The notes under the pieces are model-generated. The model saw only the letters and a program-made list of their open reading frames with translations. It ran no database searches and was not told where the DNA came from. 64,000 nt of DNA from CAYFUR01 sp964346275 (GTDB lineage Bacteria; Sumerlaeota; Sumerlaeia; SLMS01), in the NCBI GenBank assembly GCA_964346275.1, contig CAYFUR010000005.1, forward strand, positions 3,401 to 67,400. Direction: 5' to 3'. This document shows, piece by piece, positions 1 through 9,041 of this stretch. The first letter of the stretch is position 1. Every line of letters begins with the position of its first letter. The translations under genes and the position numbers were made by a program.

Positions 1-998
1 GCCTCCAGATAACCTCCTTCCGGGATCGCATCCCCCAGCTCCTCATCCGGCGAGAGAGCATCCCTTGCCCCGCTCACGTCCGTCGTCACCACCGGAGTCC
101 CGCAAGCCAGCGCCTCGACCATTGTGTTGGACAGCCCCTCGGAACGGCTGGAAATCACCAGCGCCCGCGCCCGCCGGAGCGCCGCCGCCGGTTCATCGGT
201 CCAGCGGTCCAGCGTGATCGTCTCCCGCGCCGGGGACGCGCGCAGATGCGCCTCCAGCGCCGGGCGCTCCGGCCCGTCCCCCACCATCCGCAGCCGCGCC
301 TCGGGGTGATCCGCATGCAGCAGCTCGAACGCCTCGATCAGCAAGTGGAGGTTCTTTTGCGGGTGCAACCGCCCCAGAAACAGGAACTCTCCGCCCCGCT
401 GCTCCTCCTTCGGCCGAAAAGCCTCCGTATCCACGAAATAGCGATAGGGCCGGATGCGGCTTTCGCTCACCCCGGCTTCGAGCAGCTCTCCGCGAATCAG
501 CCGCGAGAGGCTGAAAAACCCATCGGCCTGGATCGCCTTTTTGAGAAGCAGCCCTCCTCCCTTGTGCCTCGCCAGCCGCGCCATGTCGCCGAACTCGCCG
601 GAATTCACCAGCAAATGGAGCGATCGCTTGCCCAGCCGCCGGGCCGTCCGGTTGGCCATGGCCGAATGCAGGTCGAGCTTGTGGCAGACGCAAACGTCCC
701 ACTCCCCCGCCAGGCGGCGCATCTCGCGGCCAACCTGCAACATATACGTCGCCCCCCAGAGCGGGCCCAGCGCCAGCGGCCTGAGCCGCCGCTCGATGCG
801 CAGGTTCTCCATTGGCTCTTCCTGAGGCGCGAGGCCCTTGGCCCACTGAGTCAGCACCGCCACCTCGTGGCCGCGCCGCGCCAGCGCCTCCGCCAGCCGC
901 TGGCATCCCCGCTCCATGCCCGCCTTCTTAGCGGGTGGATAGCCGGAAACAATCATCAGCAGGCGCGGCGGTCGATCGGTCATGAAAGCCTGTGCCAT
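1..998 (-). CDS. Glycosyltransferase family 4/1 (3' end beyond window)
   Basis: Reading leftward from 998 gives MAQAFMTDRPPRLLMIVSGY, a Rossmann-type first strand, followed by a GHEVAVLTQ segment. A donor-binding half follows, with FLFLGRLHPQKNLHLLIEAF and, near the left edge, SRSEGLSNTMVEALACGTPV. This is the E-x7-E region of GT4-type retaining glycosyltransferases. The family transfers a sugar from a nucleotide-sugar donor to a lipid, glycan or small acceptor in the cytoplasm; the substrate cannot be told from sequence. AGGAGA lies about 8 nt before the chosen ATG; a second ATG at 983 is possible. The C-terminus runs off the left edge. The gene diverges from the Bax-inhibitor gene. Confidence 0.85.
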   Translation of the reverse strand, partial: MAQAFMTDRPPRLLMIVSGYPPAKKAGMERGCQRLAEALARRGHEVAVLTQWAKGLAPQEEPMENLRIERRLRPLALGPLWGATYMLQVGREMRRLAGEWDVCVCHKLDLHSAMANRTARRLGKRSLHLLVNSGEFGDMARLARHKGGGLLLKKAIQADGFFSLSRLIRGELLEAGVSESRIRPYRYFVDTEAFRPKEEQRGGEFLFLGRLHPQKNLHLLIEAFELLHADHPEARLRMVGDGPERPALEAHLRASPARETITLDRWTDEPAAALRRARALVISSRSEGLSNTMVEALACGTPVVTTDVSGARDALSPDEELGDAIPEGGYLE

Positions 999-1148
999 CG
1001 GAGGATTCTCCTTTAACGCGCGGCAAACCGGGCGGTGGCAAGGGCAAGCGCCCCTTTTTTACCGGTTTTCCTTGCCATGGAGAACCTTGCCTCGAACCAT
1101 ACCCCGGCGAAAGCGACTTCACTCTCTCACGAACCGGAGAAAGCATCC

Positions 1149-1883
1149 ATGAATTACTCGGCAGTTCGGCCGGACGGCGTGGCAGTCCATCCCGCATCCC
1201 ATGCAGAATCAGGAGAACGCCTCGCCTTTATCCGCAAGGTTTACGGACTTGTCTTCCTCGGCATCTTTTTCTTCGCCGCCAGCATCACCCTCCCCATCGT
1301 CGGGGCGGCCGCCGGCGTGCCCGTCCTCACTCAGATTTTTGCTCTCAGCACGAAAGTGCCCTTTATCCTCGCGCTGCTGCTCATCATCGGCAGCTCCATG
1401 CTCGTCCACAGCGTCTCCATGGTGCGCGGCTGGAACCTCGTGGCCTATTTCGCCATGTCTTTTGTCTGGGCGTTCCTCACGATTCCCCTCGTCACCTATG
1501 CCCTTGGCGTTGGCGGCATCTCCGTCATCGTCCAGGCCTCCGTCCTGACCACCACCGTCTTTGGGGCGCTCTCCTGCTATGTTTTGATTTCGCGCAAGGA
1601 TTTCAGCTTCCTCGGCGGCATTCTAACCGTTGGGCTGGTGATCGCCCTTGGCGGCATCGTGATGCTCTGGATCGGCAGCTTCTTCTTCAATGTCGAAATC
1701 TTCCATATCGCCATGTCGATTTTCCTCGTGATCCTGTTCAGCGGCTACGTGCTCTATGACACCTCAAACGTCATCCATCGCTATGCCACGGACATGGTGG
1801 TTCCAGCGGCGCTGGCGCTCATGGTCGACTTCATCATCCTCTTCCGCCAGATTCTTTTCCTCCTCATCGCCGGACGCGACTGA
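1149..1883 (+). CDS. Bax inhibitor-1/YccA family membrane protein
   Basis: A 244-residue protein with about seven hydrophobic segments after a short soluble N-terminus. The family signature sits near the C-terminus: SGYVLYDTSNVIHRY, then ALALMVDFIILFRQIL, which contains the conserved Asp pair of BI-1 proteins. Family members are inner-membrane proteins linked to ion (calcium) leak and membrane protein quality control; the bacterial role is poorly defined. The start at 1149 has GGAGAA about 8 nt upstream. An earlier in-frame ATG at 1035 would add a non-hydrophobic tail with no ribosome-binding site, so it was not used. A strong hairpin follows the gene. Confidence 0.88.
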   Translation: MNYSAVRPDGVAVHPASHAESGERLAFIRKVYGLVFLGIFFFAASITLPIVGAAAGVPVLTQIFALSTKVPFILALLLIIGSSMLVHSVSMVRGWNLVAYFAMSFVWAFLTIPLVTYALGVGGISVIVQASVLTTTVFGALSCYVLISRKDFSFLGGILTVGLVIALGGIVMLWIGSFFFNVEIFHIAMSIFLVILFSGYVLYDTSNVIHRYATDMVVPAALALMVDFIILFRQILFLLIAGRD

Positions 1884-1927
1884 TGACAACAAACCCGGGC
1901 CGCCGCCGCGCGGTCCCGTGGAAATTG

Positions 1928-1967
1928 AATAGCCCCGATTGCGAAACAGAAGCGCTTGGGGCTATTC
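1928..1967 (+). terminator. Stem-loop after the Bax-inhibitor gene
   Basis: GAATAGCCCC (1928-1937) and GGGGCTATTC (1958-1967) form a perfect 10-bp stem with a 20-nt loop, followed by CTTTG rather than a long T-run. It probably ends the upstream transcript or protects its 3' end. It lies about 110 nt before the parvulin start. Confidence 0.5.
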
Positions 1968-2076
1968 CTTTGCCCCGATGACCAGAAGAAACCAAAACAA
2001 TTGGGCGTTGACCCCGGCACGCCACCGCATCCAAAGCCAAGCGATGGCGATCCGATCCGAGAAAGGATGGCAGAAT

Positions 2077-4056
2077 ATGAAGAGAACACTGATTAGCTTA
2101 ACAGCATTTGCGCTCGCGGCGGGGCTTCCCCTCGCGACTCCGACAGCGTCCCCGCTCTGGGCCGACCAGCCCGCGGAAGCCACCGAGCAGGATCCCACGG
2201 GCAACAAGCGCGTCAGCGACGACACGGAATTCGTCGAAATCAACGGCGAAACTTACACGGTCGGAGAGTTCAAGATCCTCGCCGCAGTCCGTCCCATGCC
2301 CGGCGGATTCAGCAATCCGGCCAACCTGGTCCCCCGCCTCCGCGGCGAACGGCTCGAAGAATACGCCCGCCATGTGGGCTCCTTCGAGCTTCTCGCCCAG
2401 GATGCCCAAGAAGCCGGCATCGAACTTTCCGATCAGAACCAGGAATCCGCCGATGACCTGGCCATGCGCCAGGCCAATACGATGCTCTACGAGCAAGTGG
2501 TGACCGACAAGCTCGAGGATTTCTCCGATGAGGAAATCCGCGAGAAATACGAAAAGTGGAAAGACGACATGTTCGCGGTGAAAGAAGAACTGCGCATGCG
2601 GCACATCTTCGTTTCCACTTACAAAGAGTATGAAGTGCAGCCCGGCGACACACTGGAGTCCATCGCCGAGGAGATGTCCGGCGACGGCGAAATGGCCGAC
2701 CGCATCATGTCCATCAAAACCAAGCGCCCCCGTATCGAGGGCGTGGAAACGGAAGAGGGAAAACTGGAGCCCCGCGCCTTGGTTGAAGGCGAACGGCTCA
2801 TGGTGCCCATGACGGAGGGTGAATCCGTCGAAGCCGCCAAAAAGAAGATCATGGACGCCTATGAAGAGTTGGAAAACGGCCGCCAGTTCGCCGAAGTCGC
2901 CAAGGAATACTCGGAAAACGAGCGTCCCGGCAATCTGTGGGTTATCCGCCCGGAAGAACAGGACAGGCCGATCATGGAGGAGCTGAAGGAAACCTTCATG
3001 AGCCTGGACAACCTGAGCTACTCCGAGCCCATCCGCACCAAGCACGGCTTCCAGATTGTCTACCGCGAGAACTATACGCCCAAAGGCACGCTGGCCTATG
3101 CGGAAGCCAAGCCCCGCGTGCGCGAGCGCCTTCGCCGCGAACAAACCCAGGAACTCATCAGCGGCTTCTTCGAACAGCAGATCGCCAACGAAGAGATCGT
3201 GTCCCTCCACATGGAGAACATCAAGAAAGGCGAAGGCGAAGCCGCTGCCGAAGACGTCCTCCTCACTGTGGACGGACAGGATTTCGATCGCCAGTCCATC
3301 GCAACACAGCTTCGCATGGAAACAAGCGCTCCCATGGGGCCAGTGGAGGACTTCAAGGAGTCCGCTATTCAAGTTCCCTCGGTCCAGCGCGCGATCGTGA
3401 ATTCCTACATCGAGAACTCCGGCCTGATGGAGAAGCCTTCCGTCCAGCTTGTTCGCGAAACCGCCCGGGAAACGGCCCTTGCCAATCAATTCATCGAGCA
3501 GAAGATCGAGGAAGAAATGGGCTCCATCTCTGATGAAGAAGCCAGAGAATATTACGAAGAAAACATCGGACGCTTCACGGAGAAGGAAGGCTATTCACTC
3601 TACGCTGTCGTCGACCCGCTTGACGAAGGCGAAACATCCGCCCAACTGGAAGAACAGATTCGAGGCATCCAAAGCCTTGCCGACTTCAAGCTCCTCGCAT
3701 CGCAAATCAATCCCACCGACAACGACAAGCGCTTCCGCAGTGACAACGGCATGATGGGCTTCGTCAACGCCGAGCGCATTGACGAAGAAACCCTCGAAGT
3801 CCTCCGCGAAACCGAGTCCCCCGGAATGACCCCGGTGATTACGCGCGAGGATGAAGCGATCGTTTACTGGATCGAAACCGCCCGCGAAGAAACCGTGAAG
3901 CCCTTCGACGAAGTGAAGGAACAGATCAAGGGCCAGATGAAGAACCGCAAGAAGAGCGAACTGCGCCAGGAAATCCTCGACGAATACGAGCAGAAGGTCG
4001 AATACGCCCAGCTCGTCGAAGAATCCGAAGTCGAGAAAGTCGACGAAGGGAAGTAA
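2077..4056 (+). CDS. Periplasmic parvulin-type peptidyl-prolyl isomerase with inserted LysM
   Basis: A 659-residue exported foldase. Residues 1-29 form a signal peptide (MKRTLISLTAFALAAGLPLA). A SurA/PrsA-like N-terminal segment follows (EINGETYTVGEFK). The first PPIase strand, MRHIFVS (about 174-180), is followed not by the helix but by a LysM-like unit from YEVQPGDTLESIAEEM (about 185) to GERLMVPMTEG (about 248). The parvulin fold then resumes with AKKKIMDAYEELENGRQFAE and ends at the TKHGFQIVYREN strand (about 333). A second half repeats the plan: LTVDGQDFDRQSI, then a diverged parvulin-like region (about 480-625). The charged C-terminus is coiled. AAGGA precedes the ATG at 2077. The protein probably folds or escorts envelope proteins while bound to peptidoglycan; that last role is inferred. 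Confidence 0.82.
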   Translation: MKRTLISLTAFALAAGLPLATPTASPLWADQPAEATEQDPTGNKRVSDDTEFVEINGETYTVGEFKILAAVRPMPGGFSNPANLVPRLRGERLEEYARHVGSFELLAQDAQEAGIELSDQNQESADDLAMRQANTMLYEQVVTDKLEDFSDEEIREKYEKWKDDMFAVKEELRMRHIFVSTYKEYEVQPGDTLESIAEEMSGDGEMADRIMSIKTKRPRIEGVETEEGKLEPRALVEGERLMVPMTEGESVEAAKKKIMDAYEELENGRQFAEVAKEYSENERPGNLWVIRPEEQDRPIMEELKETFMSLDNLSYSEPIRTKHGFQIVYRENYTPKGTLAYAEAKPRVRERLRREQTQELISGFFEQQIANEEIVSLHMENIKKGEGEAAAEDVLLTVDGQDFDRQSIATQLRMETSAPMGPVEDFKESAIQVPSVQRAIVNSYIENSGLMEKPSVQLVRETARETALANQFIEQKIEEEMGSISDEEAREYYEENIGRFTEKEGYSLYAVVDPLDEGETSAQLEEQIRGIQSLADFKLLASQINPTDNDKRFRSDNGMMGFVNAERIDEETLEVLRETESPGMTPVITREDEAIVYWIETAREETVKPFDEVKEQIKGQMKNRKKSELRQEILDEYEQKVEYAQLVEESEVEKVDEGK

Positions 4057-4095
4057 GCCCCGCCTGCCCTCTCAGGCACAGACCACCGAAAACGC

Positions 4096-4127
4096 ATCGG
4101 GGCGGCTCATTGACGAGCCGCCCCGAT
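4096..4127 (+). terminator. Rho-independent-type terminator of the parvulin gene
   Basis: A perfect 13-bp stem: ATCGGGGCGGCTC (4096-4108) pairs with GAGCCGCCCCGAT (4115-4127) around a 6-nt loop, followed by TCTCTT. It lies 40 nt after the parvulin stop codon and before a convergent gene. Confidence 0.8.
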
Positions 4128-4381
4128 TCTCTTCCAGGGTTCCTGAGCTTTCGGAAGTTTTCTTCAGCGGCGGGGCGGCGCTGTGGCGCTGACTCCCCAT
4201 CGGAATGATCTCAGCAATCCCGAGCTGCGTCCCACGGACCAAAACAAAAACGAGCAGAGGATCAACACTGTCAGGAGTAAAACATCGCCCCATCGCAGAA
4301 AATGCTGTCCTGCGTCGAGAAAAAGCCTGTTCATCTCTCCGACCTCCGCGAGGCCGGCCCTGCCCGGGCAATGCGTCCGGA

Positions 4382-5173
4382 TTAGTTGGCCGGAATGTAG
4401 AGTTTCTGTCCGCGCGCGATGCGAGCGCCGTTGGGAATCCGGTTGGCCTTGCGGATCGCTTCCGCGTTCGTGCCGTGCTTCTGAGCGATCGACTCAATCG
4501 TATCGCCCGACTCAATCGCATAGTAGCTCCCCCGCTTCGAGGACGAAGAGGAACTGGCCTGTTGCGAATTGGACGAAGAAGATGAGGACGAAGCCGACTT
4601 GTTCGTCTTCTCCTTAAAGGATTGAGAGGAACCGGACTGGGCCGTCTTTTTCTCCGGCGCGGTCGCTTGCGAACTTTGCTGCTGCGCCGCAACCACGTCC
4701 TGGCTGTCGGAAGAGGAGGACGATCCGGCAAGTTGATCCGTCTCCATGCTCGACGAGTTGCTCGATCCCCCGGCCGAAGCCGTCGTGGTCGAGTTATTCG
4801 AGGAGGACGAAGACGAGCTGGAACCGGTGGAAGAGCCGCTTGTGGAGGCGTCCGCCACCAACCGGTCAGCCGCCATGCCTTCCAGTTTGTTCAGCCGGGA
4901 CTCAAGCGCGGAGATTTTCTCCAGCGCCGGCGCGCCATCGACATCGGGCAGGAACGCGCGCAGTTCCTTGTTCTGTTCGTTAAGAGTGCGCACTTCCTCT
5001 TTCAAAATCTGGGTTTCAGCGACGAGGGTTTCGACGTTTTCCTGCATTTTTTCCATCTCGGCGAACTTCTTCCGGATCACCGGGCTATTCTCCGGTTTTC
5101 CGGAACAGCCGGCAAGAATCAGCGCCGAGGTGCTTCCAAGCATCAGGGTGACAACAAGCGGGCGAATACGCAT
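4382..5173 (-). CDS. LysM-domain lipoprotein with coiled coil and serine-rich linker
   Basis: A 263-residue lipoprotein. The signal sequence ends in a lipobox (ALILAGC, Cys23), so it should be lipid-anchored. Residues about 30-95 form a heptad-rich coiled coil (MEKMQENVETLVAETQILKE). A long low-complexity linker of Ser runs with Thr, Asn and Gln follows. The C-terminal 50 residues are one LysM repeat (YYAIESGDTIESIAQKHGTN, ending GQKLYIPAN), which binds peptidoglycan. AAGGAG precedes the ATG at 5173; longer starts would place the lipobox too far inside. It probably tethers the membrane to the cell wall. It is convergent with the LysM-containing parvulin and lies downstream of eno on the same strand, behind a strong terminator. 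Confidence 0.82.
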   Translation of the reverse strand: MRIRPLVVTLMLGSTSALILAGCSGKPENSPVIRKKFAEMEKMQENVETLVAETQILKEEVRTLNEQNKELRAFLPDVDGAPALEKISALESRLNKLEGMAADRLVADASTSGSSTGSSSSSSSSNNSTTTASAGGSSNSSSMETDQLAGSSSSSDSQDVVAAQQQSSQATAPEKKTAQSGSSQSFKEKTNKSASSSSSSSNSQQASSSSSSKRGSYYAIESGDTIESIAQKHGTNAEAIRKANRIPNGARIARGQKLYIPAN

Positions 5174-5305
5174 GACAGTGTGAACTCCTTGCAGCGGGAA
5201 CAGGGTTATTTGCTTGGCGGGATGCCCCCCGCCCGGCCGCGCCAAGAAACGTTTGCCGGGCAAGGTTTACGGCTCATTCACAATGTTGCCGCGAACACCG
5301 GCAAG

Positions 5306-5344
5306 AAAAAAACGCGGCCCGGGAATGGAAAAATCCCGGGCCGC
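5306..5344 (-). terminator. Rho-independent terminator of eno
   Basis: A perfect 11-bp stem, GCGGCCCGGGA (5314-5324) with TCCCGGGCCGC (5334-5344), followed on the minus strand by a run of seven T's (the A-run at 5306-5312). It sits 33 nt past the eno stop codon. Confidence 0.88.
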
Positions 5345-5376
5345 TCTCGTCGTCTAGACAGGTTGTTTTTCGCCGC

Positions 5377-6666
<1,290 letters not shown>

Positions 6667-6870
6667 AGTATGTAATCCTTCGAAATTGATTTTGAGAGCG
6701 CATTCTTCCGCTGCAGTGGCGGCCAAGAGTCAAACGATTGCAGCCAGCAGGTGTCAATCCCCACTGTTGTCGCCGAACCGCTTCACACACTCCTCTTCCC
6801 CTCGATTTTGTTCTGAGTCCCGGTCTCTGATTCTCTGAATCCTTCGAGGAAGAGGCAGGAAGTAAGAAAT

Positions 6871-6902
6871 CCCCCCTCAAAGCCGTCGGGCTTCGAGGGG
6901 GG
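6871..6902 (-). terminator. Terminator of the membrane metallopeptidase gene
   Basis: CCCCCCTC and GAGGGGGG form the base of a stem continued by AAAGCC/GGGCTT with one mismatch and a 3-nt loop. On the minus strand it is followed by ATTTCTTACTT. It lies 30 nt after the metallopeptidase stop codon. Confidence 0.72.
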
Positions 6903-6932
6903 AATGTGTTTTCCGACGATTAATCCTGGCCG

Positions 6933-7616
6933 TTAGCGCCGTCCGCCAAAGATCAGCGCAGCGAAGTAAAGCAACTGGAAGATCGCCGTGAGAGCCGCGA
7001 CCACATAGGTCAGCGCGGCGGCGTTGAGCACCTTGTTGACACCCTGGGCTTCCTGGCCGTGGGAGATGATGCCATATTCCAGCATCGCCTGTTTCGCTCG
7101 CGACGAGGCGTCGAATTCCACCGGCAAGTTCACGACCTGGAAAAACACCACGGCACCGAAGAAAATGAGACCCACGATCGCCAGGCCCATGGCATTCATG
7201 AACAGCCCGATGATGATCAGGATCAGGCCAAAGTTCGACCCGAAGCCCGCCATCGGCACGGCAGCGTTGCGGATCACCAGCGGCGCGTAATTCTGCGCGT
7301 CCTGGACCGCGTGGCCCGCCTCGTGGCACGCCACCCCCACGGCGGAGACGCTGTCGCTGTCGTGGACGTTCGGCGACAGACGGATCACCTTTTTTCTCGG
7401 ATCGTAATGATCGCTCAGAAAGCCCTGAACGCGCTCTACGCTCACATTATTCAGCCCCGAGCTGCGCAGCATGTGCAGGGCCGCCTCCGCGCCCGTCATT
7501 CCGCTGCTCGTGCGCACCCGCCCGAATTTCTTGAAATTCCCCTGAACGGCGTTCTGAGCCACCATCGAGAGGATCATCAGCAGGATCAGTCCAATGAAAT
7601 AGACACCAATAGGCAT
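6933..7616 (-). CDS. Membrane zinc metallopeptidase, YugP family
   Basis: A 227-residue membrane protein of the neutral zinc metallopeptidase family (Zn_peptidase_2). It begins with a transmembrane helix (VYFIGLILLMILSMVAQ). The zinc-binding HEAGH motif is at residues 98-102 within VACHEAGHAVQDA, and further hydrophobic helices follow. EFDASSRAKQAM matches the conserved third-ligand region. Bacterial substrates are unknown. GAGGT lies about 11 nt before the ATG at 7616. A hairpin terminator follows. It is transcribed in the same direction as eno but is separated from it by that terminator. Confidence 0.88.
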   Translation of the reverse strand: MPIGVYFIGLILLMILSMVAQNAVQGNFKKFGRVRTSSGMTGAEAALHMLRSSGLNNVSVERVQGFLSDHYDPRKKVIRLSPNVHDSDSVSAVGVACHEAGHAVQDAQNYAPLVIRNAAVPMAGFGSNFGLILIIIGLFMNAMGLAIVGLIFFGAVVFFQVVNLPVEFDASSRAKQAMLEYGIISHGQEAQGVNKVLNAAALTYVVAALTAIFQLLYFAALIFGGRR

Positions 7617-7969
7617 TGTTGCATTGACCTCAGTTTACTTGATTCGGGCAGCCACGTCTCCTCCGCCCGTTTATCGCAAGCACATGGGATGGAAAAAGCG
7701 TGCCAGCCGAAAGAAAAATCGGATGGCCCCCTTTCCCGGACGGCGCAACGGCAAGGCTGCGACGCAAGCGCCGTCGCAGGGCGCCTGAGCGTCGGCGTCG
7801 CGGCGACTCGCCTGCAACGCTTTTCCGCCGCAAAACCCCTTCAAACCGGGCATTCCAGCGGTTTCGCAGTTGGCAAAGGAATTGAATTAGAAAGGGGCGA
7901 ACGCTGCTCCTGCCGCCATCGTGCGAGCGGGCAGAAAACAGACAACAACTCCCACGGAGGATCACAACA
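7617..7969. other. Intergenic region between divergent genes
   Basis: 353 nt between the leftward metallopeptidase and the rightward Hsp20 genes. It must hold both promoters. I could not identify a convincing -35/-10 pair, a CIRCE element or a sigma-32-type promoter, and no ORF here looks coding. Confidence 0.5.
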
Positions 7970-8431
7970 ATGAGAACCATGCGACTGTTCGACCCGACCA
8001 GCGAATTCGACGCACTGCGCCGCGAAATCGATCGAGCCTTTTCAACCTTCCGGCCCAACGGAGTTCCCCGGAATGCTTTTCTGCCGGGCCGCAGCCCGCG
8101 CAACTATCCCCAGGTGAACATCGCCGAGGACGAAGACGCGGTCTACATCGAAGCCCTGGCACCGGGGCTGGACGCGGAGAACCTGAATATCACCGTTTTG
8201 CGCAACCAACTGACCATCTCCGGCGAGAAGCTCCCCTTCGGCGAGGACGTCAGCTCGGAGAAAGTCCACCGCACCGAACGCGCAACGGGCCGCTTTGTCC
8301 GCTCCTTCACGCTCCCCACGGAAGTAAAAGACGAGAAGGTCTCCGCTGAATACAAGAGCGGCATCCTCCGCGTGAAGCTGCCCAAGGCCGAAACCGCGAA
8401 ACCCAGGAAAATCGAAGTCGCTGTCGGCTGA
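7970..8431 (+). CDS. Small heat-shock protein, Hsp20/alpha-crystallin family (first copy)
   Basis: A 153-residue ATP-independent holdase that binds unfolding proteins in the cytoplasm. The alpha-crystallin domain runs from about residue 45 (PQVNIAEDEDAVYIEALAPG) to the conserved SGILRVKLPKAE near the C-terminus, where G-x-L marks the last strand. The C-terminal tail KPRKIEVAVG carries an I-x-V oligomerisation motif. GGAGG lies 9 nt before the ATG. A second Hsp20 gene starts 56 nt downstream, so the two are probably co-transcribed and heat-induced. Confidence 0.93.
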   Translation: MRTMRLFDPTSEFDALRREIDRAFSTFRPNGVPRNAFLPGRSPRNYPQVNIAEDEDAVYIEALAPGLDAENLNITVLRNQLTISGEKLPFGEDVSSEKVHRTERATGRFVRSFTLPTEVKDEKVSAEYKSGILRVKLPKAETAKPRKIEVAVG

Positions 8432-8487
8432 TCGCCCCGGCGTCTCAACCCCATACCGAAACACCATTCCCATTGGAGGTAACAATC

Positions 8488-8889
8488 ATGGCTGAGAACA
8501 CTGTTCCAACCCTGAATGAAGGAAACAACGCTGTCGCAAACCGCGAAGAAACCCGCGAGCCGGAGCGTTTCGTCACGCCCGCCGTGGATATCTATGAAAA
8601 CGGCGAAGGCCTGGTCGTCGTCGCCGACATGCCTGGACTCCAGAAGTCAGACATCGACATCTCCACGGAGAAGGACATCCTCTCCATCAAGGGCAGCGCC
8701 CGCGAGTCCTTCGACCAGGAGTGGGCCTACCAGGAATATGAGCCCGTTGGCTATTATCGCGAGTTCCGCCTGAGCGAAAAGATCGACCAGGAAAACATCC
8801 AGGCGGAATACAAGAATGGGGTTCTGAAGGTGAAACTCCCCTTCGCCGAAGAGCAGAAGCCCAGGAAAATCGACGTCAAAGTCGACTAA
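8488..8889 (+). CDS. Small heat-shock protein, Hsp20/alpha-crystallin family (second copy)
   Basis: A 133-residue paralogue of the preceding gene. Its crystallin domain starts at VTPAVDIYENGEGLVVVADM and ends with NGVLKVKLPFAEEQKPRKID. GGAGGT at 8475-8480 sits 7 nt before the ATG at 8488; an in-frame TTG at 8473 overlaps that site and was rejected. The pair differs mainly in the N-terminal arm, as expected for subunits forming mixed or separate oligomers. A strong terminator follows. Confidence 0.93.
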   Translation: MAENTVPTLNEGNNAVANREETREPERFVTPAVDIYENGEGLVVVADMPGLQKSDIDISTEKDILSIKGSARESFDQEWAYQEYEPVGYYREFRLSEKIDQENIQAEYKNGVLKVKLPFAEEQKPRKIDVKVD

Positions 8890-8912
8890 GTCCCTCATCT
8901 CCCATCTCAATG

Positions 8913-8946
8913 AAAAGCGGCCCGGCCCGATTCCCGGGCCGCTTTT
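8913..8946 (+). terminator. Rho-independent terminator of the Hsp20 operon
   Basis: A perfect 13-bp stem, AAAAGCGGCCCGG (8913-8925) with CCGGGCCGCTTTT (8934-8946), continuing into TTTTCTTTT. Its core is nearly the same as that of the eno terminator. Confidence 0.88.
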
Positions 8947-9041
8947 CTTTTCCTCTGCGCTTGATCCCCCGGGCGTTGTCCGCTTCCCTCCACAAATCAA
9001 GGCCCCAAGGGGCCGGAACGCTCCGGGAGTCCCATCATCGC

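Noticed and set aside
8910..9041. ATG at 8910 as the start of the large secreted protein
   Set aside because: It would place the start inside the Hsp20 terminator stem and hide the signal peptide behind 44 residues.
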